Assembly (NCBI GenBank): GCA_947179155.2
Contig: OX359267.1
Span: forward strand, 40,716,292-40,780,291
DNA from: Hedera helix
Taxonomy: Eukaryota > Streptophyta > Magnoliopsida > Apiales > Araliaceae
Reading direction: 5' to 3'
Length of the DNA: 64,000 nucleotides
Under the pieces are notes generated by a model. It had not been told where the DNA came from, did not search any database, and saw nothing but the letters and a program-made list of their open reading frames with translations. A program made the translations under genes and the position numbers. Of the stretch, positions 1 to 10,900 are shown piece by piece (the stretch's first letter is position 1; each line of letters opens with the position of its first letter).

Positions 1-845
1 GTCAATTAGTAGCCCAAGTGGAGAATAATAAAATTTGACAAATTAGTAGCTCAAACAATTTAATAGGAGCCCAATTGGTATTTTAAATAAAGCCCAAAGC
101 TTGAGCCCACTTGAAATTTAATTGTTTAAACTATTATTTAATTAAAAAAGTGACTTAGGACAATTATTTTGGGACAAATGACACACATCAGCCGACCATG
201 TGGGAGAAGAGAGAGAAAAATGATATTTTGTTTTTATTTTTCATTTATTTATTTAATGGATTGCTTGTTTTATTTTTTCAAGTACAATGATCATCCCTCT
301 TTTCACCTAATGTGTCATTTAGCCCATTCCTTGTGATAGCTTGTGTAAGTATCCTTGCTACCCTCATTATGGCAATTTTAATAGATATAGATTTTATATC
401 TATCCAAATTGTAAGTATACTTACAATTTAGGAATTTATGTTGGTCATTTCTTCTTCTTCCACTTTGCAAGTGTCGACGCCGGGATTTCCGCCGTTTCGT
501 TTTTTAATTATTAAAAGCCCTTTCCAATTTTAGCCTTTGAATTTGAGACGTGATTTTGAAAAGGGTCGGCTTAGTGTCGACGGGGTTTGAAAGGTCGATT
601 TTATGATGAGCCAATTGACCAGAATCGCCAGTTGGTATATTTGAAATGGATGTACCAACTCATCCGAATTGTTTTCATAATCGCTGGCTCATGTGTGACT
701 CCGAGTTAATTGGTCCGCAAACCGAGATTCGTAGAGTTCGGGGGCTTGCTTAAGCGAGGGGAAGGTGTTAGGCACCCCCCGACTTTCGTGAAACACGGTT
801 ACTGCAATCTTGATGTTTTTTTTTTCTATTCTTTTAAATCCTAAA

Positions 846-847
<2 letters not shown>

Positions 848-883
<36 letters not shown>

Positions 884-897
884 GTGTGCGTGTGCAT
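848..897. repeat. (GT)n microsatellite inside the solo LTR
   Basis: About 50 bp of TG dinucleotides, decaying at the 3' side into TGCG and TGCATGCG variants. Confidence 0.95.
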
Positions 898-1920
898 GCG
901 TGCCTAAATGAATGTCGTTGGAATGCTTTACTTTGAAAGTGCTTCAGAATCTCGTTAACCCTATGCACGAAGGATTTGACTTAATCGAAGAGTTCATTTT
1001 TATTGTTTTTTGTTTCGATAATAAAACCGATGATATTTTGTAAAACATATTTTTCAAATCCTTCGCCAAATAGGAATAGAGCTCATCCGACACTTACAAT
1101 TTTATTTTAGCCTACGGATGATCTAATATCCTACTTTGATTGAATTTATGAAAATCTTTATCTTTTCATTCCAAAATTCGTTTTCTCATGTCGAAAGGGA
1201 AAACCAAGCATCAAAATAACGTTGGAGCTATTTGTGGGCATGTAAGCCGTCTAAATAGCCCCAAACGCCCACAATCACATATTTCATTATCACGGGGCCT
1301 TAAACCCGATTTTCGATTCGACATCGCTTTAAGGGCCATAAATTACATATATACAATACAAATGCATCGCCATCGCTAAATACGTAAAAATTATAAAATA
1401 AACTAAAGGGATATCATCGGGAGGTTAGGAGGAGATTCCATCCGCCATAAATCCTCTCTAACCGTCCCTAATCCATAGATCTACAATATATTGACTACAT
1501 TGGATCTAACTTCAAAATACACCGAATCAAACTACTTAAATAGCAATGCACCAAATATTTTCGGATCTAACAGTAGATCCACCCAACAAATGCACAAATA
1601 CACAAATATTTATCGATTACACTACTAAAGCAAGATGAAATATTAAATCTAATAGATCTACAAAATGCACCAACACTAAGAAAGATATCGAAATTTTTGC
1701 CTTGATATTGATAGAAATCACGCACTAGCACTCAAATCCAATGTAGAATACAAGGTATAGCATGAAGATTGAACAAAAAGAGAAGAAATCTCACACCTTT
1801 TGACCAAACCCGAAGGTTTCTCTCTCTATTTCCGCCATTTTTCTCTCTCTAAAACCTTCAAAATTTCTTCTCTCTCCGCTCTCGGACGCGGAAATGGCAA
1901 TGTATAGCTGATCGGAGGCA

Positions 1921-2041
1921 GCCGCAGATGCATCTGCGGCTGAGCCTGCTGTGGCCGTCTGAGCCGTCGCCTCGGCTGCCGTGTGCCGCCCTCGAGCCGT
2001 GCGAAACCCCGAAAGTCGTTGGCCGCAGATGCATCCGCGGC
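1921..2041. repeat. Pair of GC-rich 20-bp palindromes in the solo LTR
   Basis: GCCGCAGATGCATCTGCGGC at 1921-1940 is a perfect 20-bp inverted repeat. A second copy at 2022-2041 differs by one base (CATCC for CATCT). They lie in the GC-rich part of an otherwise AT-rich LTR and share the central GATGCATC. They could be a protein-binding dyad or an RNA hairpin; nothing in the sequence decides. Confidence 0.8.
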
Positions 2042-4803
2042 TGTCTGGCTTCCTTTTCTCGATTTCTGTGTCACGCGGTCTTAAATCGTCATTTTTTGCT
2101 GTATTATTTCGGAAGGCTGTTACCTGATGTATAAATCGCTCTTTGTGCTTGGCTTCCAGGGAGTGAGACCCCCGAACATCGTAAGCGTAGTGGCTATTAG
2201 TCGTCTTTGGTGATCCAACCAGGTTCTTCTGGATCAGTCGTTTGCCTTGCCTGATGCTCGTTGTTTGCTGTGGCGGCTTTGACCGTAAGTTGTTGGGGTG
2301 ACTTCGTGTGGGGGTCCACCTTCCTTTTTGCGTGTCGGGTCAAGTGACGATTTTGCCCTCCTGACAGGGTTAGTAGAGAAGTGCAAAATTTGGGTGTCTA
2401 CAGCAAGCTAGAGAGCGTTTGAGAGTGTAGAAAAATATTTTGAGAGCAAAATTATCAAGAGAAGGAGTTCTTGGTTCATGTCATCTTCTTTCACCACCTA
2501 TTTTGGAAGAAAAAGGAAGATAGCCATTAAATCAAGTTAATGGTTATTCTAAATCTAATTTTTGTTTTAAATTAAATAAACTAACATGTGTGTATAAATA
2601 TGTTAATATAGTTAATAATGTGTAGTGGTAATATTTATGTCATGCTTGAGTTAATATGCTTGGTTTGTATTTTGGTATCATTTAAATGTTAAAAACATGT
2701 GTTTAATAGTGTGTAAACAAGTTTTGGAATTTATGTCCAAAAATATTTTTATAAAACTTAGGTTTGATGTTTTAATATTATAGAACATTAAATCATGAGA
2801 AAAACAAAGTTTGAATCACTCAAAATGAAGTTATATACAAAAAGTTATGATTTGTGGTAGTTTATGTGATATAAAAATTTTTATAAAAAAAGAATGATAT
2901 TAAATCATGAAAAATTAAATTTTCATGTTATAAATTGATATTAGGTGTTTGGTAATTTTTTTTGGATTTTTATTGAGGATTTAAAGATTACTTGATGGTA
3001 TATTTTTATTTAAAATGGGTATTGTCGGAACACTGTTCACGTTCTGCAAAGGGAAAAAAAATTAAAGGGTTTCAGCGCAATGCACGCAAGCACTATTCAC
3101 TGTCGGACGCGGAACCAAACGGCATCGTTTGGCGAGAATGAAAATTTCATCCGCGCGTTATGCGCGGAAGCTGTCACCGACTTTTCAAAAACGACACCGT
3201 TTTGGTCCGTGGTGCCATTAAGCGCGCAATGCGGGGGAGTAAGTTTCCGGAGAAATTACGATACTGCCCCTCCGTGTTTTTTTCGGCGAAATTACTATTT
3301 TGCCCTCGGATCAGTTTTCAACTTATTTACAGAAATGTCATTCGGGTTAAATTTAAATATTTAAAAACTAATTTAAAATTATAACAAATATAATAATAAT
3401 ACAAAAATGATTTTTGGGAGGATATTTTTCATTAAGTTTAATATTTAAATATTTTAAATATTATTCTAGTTAGCCAAATCATGGTTAAGTTAAATAAATT
3501 TATTAGTTATTTATTATTTAAAATGTTAATAATAAATAAAGGTGATAAATTAGCAATTATTATTTAATTACTATTAAATAATAATTAAAGAGAGATAAAA
3601 ATTTATAAATTATTTATTTATTATTTAAATATTATTAAATCATAAATAAGGATAATTAAGTAATTAATTATTATTTAATTAGCATTAAATAACGATTAAT
3701 GGAAATTAAGTTATTAGATTAATAACTTATTATTTAATTCAAATAATAAATAAGGATGAATTGATTATTATTTAACCTGAAATAATAATTAAAATTAATT
3801 AAATAATTAATTATTATTTAATCGACATTAAATAATAATTAAAGAGGATTAAAGTTAGTAAACTATTATTTAATTTCCTTAAATTAAATAATAGGAAAAG
3901 TTAATTACGTAGTTAATTATTAGTTGATTAATATTAAATTAAAGAATGATAAAATTAAATCAATAGTTATTTATTATTTAATTATTATTAAATAATAAGT
4001 AAGTACAATTAGTTATTATTTATTTTAGGTAATAACTAGAGTGAATTAATTAATTTCTATTTAATCAAGATTAAATAGTAATTAAATAGAGATTGAGTTA
4101 ATAAAATAAATTGAATTTAATTATACTTTAATTAAACAATTATAATGGGTTGTTTAAGGGTGTATTAAGTCCAACACTTAAGAAAAATATTGTACTGAAA
4201 TACGGAAATTAAATGTTATGTATACACATATTGTACTGAGACTGATCCCATCGGGTACATATTTCTGGTAGTAACCATTGGGTCAACCTGCTATTGACTC
4301 CAGTGGATATTTACAGTTCATAGTCTATTTGACTATCCTAATTTTAAAAGCAAATTATTATTCCTGCTTATGTTATTCACATTATGGAATTATTCAACTA
4401 TTCCCTTTCATTCATGATATATTGTTTCTTGTTGTTATTTAAATTTGTTGAGCAAACTAGTTGTTCACTCTTACCATGTCATGAAACCTTATTGCAGTGC
4501 AACCCGAGACTTCGGGAAAGAACAATGGTAAAGGAAAGATGAAGTAATAGACTTCGAGATGCAGCCTTGTAGTTAATTAAATTAATTGTTATGTAATATA
4601 AACCCTAAGTACTTTATTAACGGTATTTGTGTACTTTTGTGTAAGGTTATCGTATCTTGGGACTAGTAACACCTTTTGAATGAACAACGTATGTTTATTA
4701 TTCCGCATTTAGTTATTGTATGTTGTTTAGAGGTGAATGTTTGTATTGGATCGTGATGAACGGATCCAGGTATTTGGAACCCGAATTTGGGGGCATCACA
4801 GGT

Positions 4804-4815
4804 TGGTATCAGAGC
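4804..4815 (+). other. Primer-binding site of element 1 (initiator-Met tRNA type)
   Basis: TGGTATCAGAGC begins three bases after the 5' LTR end (CATCACA, 4800). This is the usual complement of the 3' end of plant initiator-methionine tRNA and fixes the LTR boundary. Confidence 0.92.
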
Positions 4816-5042
4816 TGTAGGTTAGAAACGTTAGGATTGCAAAACCTAGGTTTTAACCTTAGTACTAAACTCTTATTGAGTGCGTTAGGAGATGAATCAG
4901 GGAGATTCATCATGTGGTGTATTTTTGGAGATGGATTGAGAAAATCCATCGAGCCGAGATGTACATGATAAAATATCATTTCATTTCAACAATGAATATA
5001 TTTTATTGCGGTACTAACATGTGTTATTTGTGTGATTGTAGG

Positions 5043-5902
5043 ATGGCGGAGATAGGACAGTCGAGTACTGCAGTGGATGAGGTGATTTATACTAATATCC
5101 ATATGGATACGCAGCAGGATGTAGGCTATGCACCCGTTGCACCTATATCCCCGGTTGAGGAGCCAGAGTCAGATCCCGATGAGGGAGATCGAGAGGACGC
5201 TGTCTGGGGCGGAGACATGCGACCGTACAGTGAGGAGGAGGCCGATACTGAGGATGATGAGGATGAGGAGCCAGCTGAGTATGCTGATGGCATGGGCACT
5301 ACCGCCAGTGACATCATTGATACTCTGACTACGACTAATGATGAGCTAGAGGAGAGGGTTCAGCACTTAGAGGCACAGAACCAGATACACTAGCAGACTG
5401 AGGAGCAGTATAGGGACGCAACTTACATGTTCTCTGGTGAGAACGTGGAGCTAAAGGAGAAGATGGATGAATTGCAGGCCAAAATACAGCAGTTGGAGTA
5501 GGCTGCATCTCAGCCGAATCCAACAGTACAACAGCTAGCATTGCAAAACAGGCAACTTAGGCAAACTGTAGATCAGTTAAACGCCAAAGAAATGCATAGT
5601 CAGACAGTTCTTTATGCCACCAGAGCTTACTCGATCGGGAGCGAATAGATCGGATTCAGATTCATGAGGCTTGGCGCAGGGCTACCAGGAGGGTAGGCAA
5701 CTTGGAGAGAGAGACTCGAGTTAGATCCACCAGGATTGACACTCTGGAGTATGCTTTGGACGTTTCCTTTGATCGTTTGAGGGACCGGGTTATGAGGTAT
5801 CCTCGGGAGACGGGCAGTAGTCGCCGCGTGATTAAACGTCGTGTAGTTGATGAGTTGGTTCGACAGGCTTACCGTCGGGCAGTTCGTCGCAGTAGGCATT
5901 GA
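5043..5902 (+). pseudogene. Extra ORF upstream of gag in element 1 (acidic / coiled-coil / Arg-rich), broken
   Basis: An ATG at 5043 opens a reading frame (MAEIGQSS...) whose first part is strongly acidic (a run of E, D and EEE/DDED around codons 40-80), followed by a heptad-like stretch (TTNDELEERVQHLEAQ) suggesting a coiled coil. A TAG at 5391-5393 interrupts it. The same frame then continues with more coiled-coil-like sequence to a second TAG near 5500. After a frame change near 5630 the reading continues in another frame to TGA at 5900-5902, ending in a very basic stretch rich in R (DRLRDRVMRYPRE, RRAVRRSRH). The ancestral product would have been about 285 residues. It matches no retroviral domain I know. 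Extra ORFs in long leaders are known from several plant Ty3/gypsy groups; the function is unknown. Element 2 has only about 200 bp here and lacks it. Confidence 0.6.
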
Positions 5903-6305
5903 TTGTTGACAGTTAGTATCTTTAGTTGTATTGATAGGTAGTAGTAAGTCCCACCTTTTGTTCTATTAGGGATGTTTCAGCTGTTGTAAGCCATTATGTT
6001 TTGATGTATGCATAGTATGTCAGTTAGACCCCAACTTTTGTTCTGTTAGAGGGGTTGATGGTAGTGAATCCTCACTTTTGTTCGTCAGAGGATAATCGTT
6101 ATTAGGCAATTTGTGCCTTGAACGTTTATAGAAGTATGCCACTTGTTGAGTCTGTACTAAAACATTGGTATATGAATATAAATGCAGTTATTTCCTTGTT
6201 TAAATCAAATATGCTTGATATATAGTTTTGAATTTAAATGTTAATTTGACTAACATAATGTGTAGAACTATAAGCATAATTCTAAGATTTGCTTTTTAGC
6301 AGATC

Positions 6306-7480
6306 ATGCCGAGAGGTAGACCACGCAATCAACGTATCCCAGAGTCAGAAAGTGAGGTTGGGGATCAACCCAATCCTATAAGGATGTTTGCAGAGATGCT
6401 GGCGAAAGCCATGCAAACTAGACCCCCACCAGTAGTAGTACAACCAGCGCCGCAGCCAGCGCCGCACTTGGCAAATTTTAAGGACTTCAAACTGGTTGGA
6501 CCACCGGAGTTTCAGGAAACTTTAAACCCGATCGAAGCACAGACTTGGATCGAAGAAATGGAGAAGGTGTTCGAGGTCGCTAGGGTGGCCGAATGACAGA
6601 AGACTAGTTTCGCTACCTTCATGATGAAGGGGGAGGCGAACTACTGGTGGAAGGCCAACAAGGGTCGTGCGGGAGAAGGCGTCATCACCTGCGAATGTTT
6701 TAAGGAAATGTTTCTGGAAAACTACTTTCCAGAAAGCATGAAGCAAGAAATGGAGGTGAAATTCCTCGAGTTAAAATAGGGAAGCATGTATGTGGCTGAA
6801 TATGCGGCCAAGTTTAATGAGTTGGCAAGGTTTGCAACTCATCAAGTTGATACGGAGGCTAGGAAGGCTCGGAGGTTTGAGCTGGGACTGAAGTCGTGGA
6901 TGTACCGTTCTGTGGCGGTATTAAAGATCAAGAGCTTTGCAGAGCTATTGGAAAGGGCAATCTTTGCAGAGGGTGGCAGTGAGGCCCTGGCTAAATTCAA
7001 CCAGGAGAGGAAGAAGGGACATGAAAGACAGAAGACGGGGAGTAGTGGAGGCAACAACCCCAATAAACGAAAGTGGAATGAAAGCCAATCGTCCGGAGGT
7101 AACAAATCCGGAGGAGAGGCTAAGAAGGTTGGCAGATGCAACAATTGTGGTAAGAACCACACGGGCGAATGCTTGAAAGGAAAAAATGTTTGCTATAGCT
7201 GCGGGCAGCCGGGACACATGACTCCACAATGCCCGAAAAAGATGAAGGGAGTATGTTTTTCCTGTGGAGCAACCGATCATCATGTCAAGGACTGCCCAAA
7301 GAGGAAGGGAGACGCTGGGAGTGGCAACAGAGGCAACAACAACAACAACAACAACAATAACAACAACAACAACAGACTGAGCATTGGAGGGCCAGCCAGC
7401 CAGGCCAACTGTCCCACAGCGCGCACCTTCAACATGACTGTGCAGGATGCAGTCGACTCCAAGGACGTGGTGCAGGTATC
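6306..7480 (+). pseudogene. gag: gag of element 1, interrupted
   Basis: The start at 6306 (MPRGRPRNQR) follows the leader. The retrotransposon gag region (LANFKDFKLVGPPEFQ..., WIEEMEKVFEVA, ATFMMKGEANYWWKA, ENYFPESMK) is interrupted by TGA at 6594-6596 and TAG at 6778-6780; the second stands where element 2 has Gln (LEQGNM). The nucleocapsid part has zinc knuckles, with CYSCGQPGHMTPQC clear and two more Cys-rich repeats on either side. A run of about 13 Asn codons (AAC repeat, 7335-7375) follows. The frame changes near 7475-7490 before the protease. It would package element RNA; it is not functional here. Confidence 0.9.
7331..7375 (+). repeat. (AAC)n trinucleotide repeat coding poly-Asn in gag
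   Basis: AAC repeated with a single AAT, encoding the Asn tract just after the last zinc knuckle. Probably replication slippage in a tolerant linker. Confidence 0.9.
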
Positions 7481-7489
7481 ATCCCGATC

Positions 7490-10400
7490 AATGATATTAA
7501 TGCATATGTATTGTTTGATTCGGGTGCTACCTGCTCTTTTGTTTCTGAAGATTTTGCTAAGAGATTAGATTTACCTCAAGAAAAGCTAGAACACCCTATG
7601 AACGTAGAAGTAGCAAACAAAGAAATCATTCCCGTAGACTGCATTCATAGGAACTGTTGTGCTGAGTTGCGAGGGTTTAGACTTAACGTGGATTTGATAC
7701 CGATTCGTCTGGGAGAGTTTGACGTAATCCTAGGGATGGATTGGCTATCGAGTCACGGAGCGATTATTGACTGTAAAAAGAAGTGTGTGCACTTAAAGAC
7801 TCCGAATAGGTCCAAAGTTATATTTTACGGTAGTAAATCGCCGAGACAATCAAGTTGTCTGACGATGATGCAAGCACGAAAGTTGCTTAGGAAAGGGTGC
7901 GTAGGTTATTTGGCTCATGTGGTCGATACTCTACGTGTCGAGGGCGAACTGAGTCAGATACCTGTTGTACGAGAATTCGCTGATGTTTTCCCAGATGAGA
8001 TTCTGGGGTTACCGCCGGACAGAGAAGTGGAGTTTGTTATTGATTTAGTACTGGGGACCGCACCGATATTGAAGGCGCCGTATCGTATGGCACCAGTAGA
8101 AATGAAAGAATTGATGGTTCAGCTGCAGGAACTGCTAGATAAATGTTACATCAGACCAAGCGTGTCACTATGGGGAGCGCCGGTTCTGTTTGTACAGAAG
8201 AAGGATGGTTCAATGAGGCTTTGTATTGATTACCGGGAGTTGAACAAGGTCACCATTAAGAACAGGTATCCGCTACCCAGAATTGATGATCTGTTTGATC
8301 AACTTAAGGGGCAAAATACTTTTCGAAGATAGATTTGAGGACGAGTTATCATCAACTGAAGGTGAGGGATGAGGATATCCCGAAAACGGCATTCAGAACT
8401 CGTTATGGTCATTTCGAGTTTCTAGTGATGTCATTTGGACTGACGAATGCACCAGCGGCATTCATGGATATGATGAACAGAGTGTTCAAGCAGTACTTGG
8501 ACAAGTTCGTGGTCGTATTCATTGATGACATATTGGTGTATTCGAAGACGGAGGAAGAACATGCAGAACACTTACGGATCGCATTGGAGGCTTTGAGAAG
8601 GGAGAAGCTGTACGCCAAGTTTTCGAAGTGTGAATTTTGGTTGCATAGGGTGCAGTTTCTAGGTCATGTTATCGACAAAGACGGTGTTTCGTAGATCCAG
8701 CGAAGGTGGAGGTAGTTATCAATTGGAAACAGCCGAAGACGCCGACTAAGATCAGGAGTTTCTTAGGGTTAGCGGGGTATTTTCGGAGATTCATTCAGGA
8801 TTTTTCAAAGATAGCATCACCGTTGACCAATCTTACCCGAAAGACTGTGAAGTTTGTTTGGTCGGAGAAGTGCGAGGAAAGTTTTATGGAGTTGAAGAAG
8901 AGATTGAGCCAGGCACCAGTGTTGGCTTTACCGGACGACACGGGAGGTTTCGTAGTGTACAGTGATGCGTCACACAAGGGTCTTGGTTGTGTGCTAATGC
9001 AAGACGGCAAGGTCATTGCATATGCGTCACGTCAGTTAAAGGATTATGAGAAGGGTTACTCGACTCATGACCTGGAGTTAGCAGCGGTAGTTTTTGCCCT
9101 GAAGATTTGGAGGCACTACCTATATGGCGAGAAGTGTGAGGTATATACAAATTATAAAAGTCTGAAATATATCTTCACTCATAAGGAGTTGAATATGAGG
9201 CAGTGCCGATGGTTAGAATTGATCAAAGACTACGACTGTGAGATTTTGTACCATCCGGGCAAGGCCAATGTAGTAGCAGATGCCTTGAGCAGAAAAGGCA
9301 GGGAAAAGTTGTTGAAGCTAACAAATCAGGAAGAGTTGGTGAGAGATTTTGAACGTTTGGAGTTGGAGATCAAATATCCGATGGAGCCATACGAGAAGTT
9401 ATTTACAGTATCAGCAAGCCCGACCTTATTAGACAAGATCAAAGAGGCTCAGTAAAAGGATGAAGATTGTGATAGTATTAAGAAGCGACTTGCTGAAGGC
9501 GAGGAGCTTAAGTACAAGATTCATAGCACATGGTTGCTAAGGTTTGAAGGGAGAGTCTGGGTACCGTTAGATCTGGAGCTTCGGGAAGAGATTCTTCAGG
9601 AAGCTCACAGTACAAGGTACTCAATATATCCCGGGAGTACGAAGATGTATCAGGATTTAAGGCAATATTTTTGGTAGCCGAATATGAAGAGGGAGGTGGC
9701 AGAATGTGTCAGTCGATGTCTGACATGCCAGCGGGTTAAAGCAGAGCATCAGCGGCCGAGCGGACTACTTCAACCACTAGAGATTCTGGAGTGGAAGTGG
9801 GAGCACATCACGATGGATTTTGTGGTGGGTTTGCCACCGACACATAAAGGTTTGGACGTTATCTCGGTAATAGTGGATCGTCTGACCAAGTCAGCTCATT
9901 TACTTCCTATCAGAATACGGTACAATCTGGAGCAGTTAGCGAAGCTCTATGTGAAGGAGATAGTGTCACGACATGGAGTGCCGGTATCGATTTTGTCCGA
10001 CAGAGATCCGCGCTTCACGTCAAATTTTTGGAAAAGTCTGCAAGCAAGGATGGGTACACAATTGAGGTTAAGCACAGCATACCATCCTTAAACTGACGGC
10101 CAGAGCAATCGAACGATTCAGACCTTGGAGGATATGCTTCGAGCGGTCGTGATGGACCTAAAGGGCAGCTGGGAGGACCATTTGCCACTAGTGAAGTTCG
10201 CTTACAACAACAGCTACCACGCTAGTATCGGTATTCCACCATACGAAGCGCTTTATGGAAGAAAATGTCGAACACCGTTGTGTTGGGACGAGGTCGGTGA
10301 ACGAAGACTGCTTGGACCTGAAATGGTGCAACAGACTGCAGATATAGTACAGGTTATCAGGAATCGACTGGTAGCAGCTCAAGATCGTCAAAAGAAGTAC

Positions 10401-10853
10401 GCGGATTTGCATCGCCAAAAGCGGGACTTCGACGTGGGCAGTTTCGTATTTCTGAAGGTATCTCCCTGGAAGGGGAAGATTCGTTTTGGTAAAAAGGGCA
10501 AGCTGAGCCCTAGGTTCATAGGACCGTTTGAAATCTTGAGGCGAGTCGGTAAAGTGGCGTACGAGGTAGCATTACCTCCTGAACTGGAGCACATTCACAA
10601 CGTGTTTCATGTGTCGGTGTTACGGCCGTATAAATCGGACTACAAGCACGTTATCTCCTATGAACCAATTCAAGTCGAGAAGGACTTATCATATGAAGAA
10701 GTTCATGTTCAGATACTCGATAGGAAGGAACAGAAACTGAGGAATAAGATAATTTATTCTGTCAAAGTACTTTGGAGGAATCACGCAATTGAAGAAGCTA
10801 CGTGGGAATTAGAGGAGGAAATGAGGGCGAATTATCCGTTTTTATTTGAATAA
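7490..10853 (+). pseudogene. pol: pol of element 1: protease, RT, RNase H, integrase, chromodomain (many breaks)
   Basis: Protease active site DSGA lies near 7514. RT follows (CIDYRELNKVTIKNRYPLPRI, then FIDDIL near 8515-8535) but is split by a frameshift at about 8330. A second frameshift lies near 8694 before the RNase H region (YSDASHKGLGCVL, ELAAVVFALKIW). Further stops are at 9453-9455, about 9676 (TAG where element 2 has Trp in FWW) and about 10089 (TAA where element 2 has the Gln of HPQTDGQS). Beyond the stops, catalytic residues are lost: the integrase Glu of GQSE is Asn (GQSNRTIQTLED), and the RNase H TDHKS motif reads TNYKS. The C-terminus (ILDRKEQKLRNKIIYSVKVLWRNH, TWELEEEM) is the chromodomain-like tail typical of Tekay elements and ends at 10853. 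Dead by several independent hits. Confidence 0.93.
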
Positions 10854-10887
10854 CCTTATTTTACAATTCCGATGACGGAATTTTTAT

Positions 10888-10900
10888 AAGGGGGGGAGAA
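10888..10900 (+). other. Polypurine tract of element 1
   Basis: AAGGGGGGAGAA stands directly before the 3' LTR start TGTAATGTCC and is the expected primer for plus-strand synthesis. Confidence 0.9.

Larger units (their letters stand above)
472..2402. mobile_element. Solo LTR of a different retrotransposon family, nested in the 5' LTR of element 1
   Basis: The insert begins TGTCGACGCC and ends GTGTCTACA (TG...CA) and is flanked by perfect 5-bp direct repeats GCAAG (467-471 and 2403-2407). The empty site is preserved in the 3' LTR at about 11826-11830 (TTTGCAAGCTAGAGAG), which proves insertion after element 1 integrated. No coding sequence, primer site or second LTR is present, so this is what remains after LTR-LTR recombination. 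The terminal words resemble LTRs of the Tat/Ogre group, but that lineage call is only an impression. It contains a (GT)n tract and two GC-rich palindromes. Confidence 0.9.
1..4800 (+). repeat. 5' LTR of element 1 (partial, interrupted by a solo LTR)
   Basis: Bases 1-471 match 11359-11829 and bases 2408-4800 match the later part of the 3' LTR. Compared with the 3' copy it carries a 1931-bp insertion plus 5-bp duplication (472-2407) and lacks about 570 bp at roughly 4191 (present at about 13618-14185 in the 3' LTR). Between about 3400 and 4150 it is an extremely AT-rich mosaic of TTATTTAAT-like words. The GC-richer patch at 3030-3310 carries many of the differences between the two copies, largely C/T and G/A transitions. 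Confidence 0.92.

Noticed and set aside
3080..3364. 94-codon frame in the element 1 5' LTR, repeated at 12504-12788 in the 3' LTR
   Set aside because: It is open in both only because the LTRs are copies. The frame has no recognisable domain, and a second overlapping frame is equally open; the GC-rich patch avoids stops by composition.
6842..7462. Several - strand frames opposite gag (up to 112 codons)
   Set aside because: Shadows of the biased gag coding sequence, including poly-Leu from the AAC repeat.
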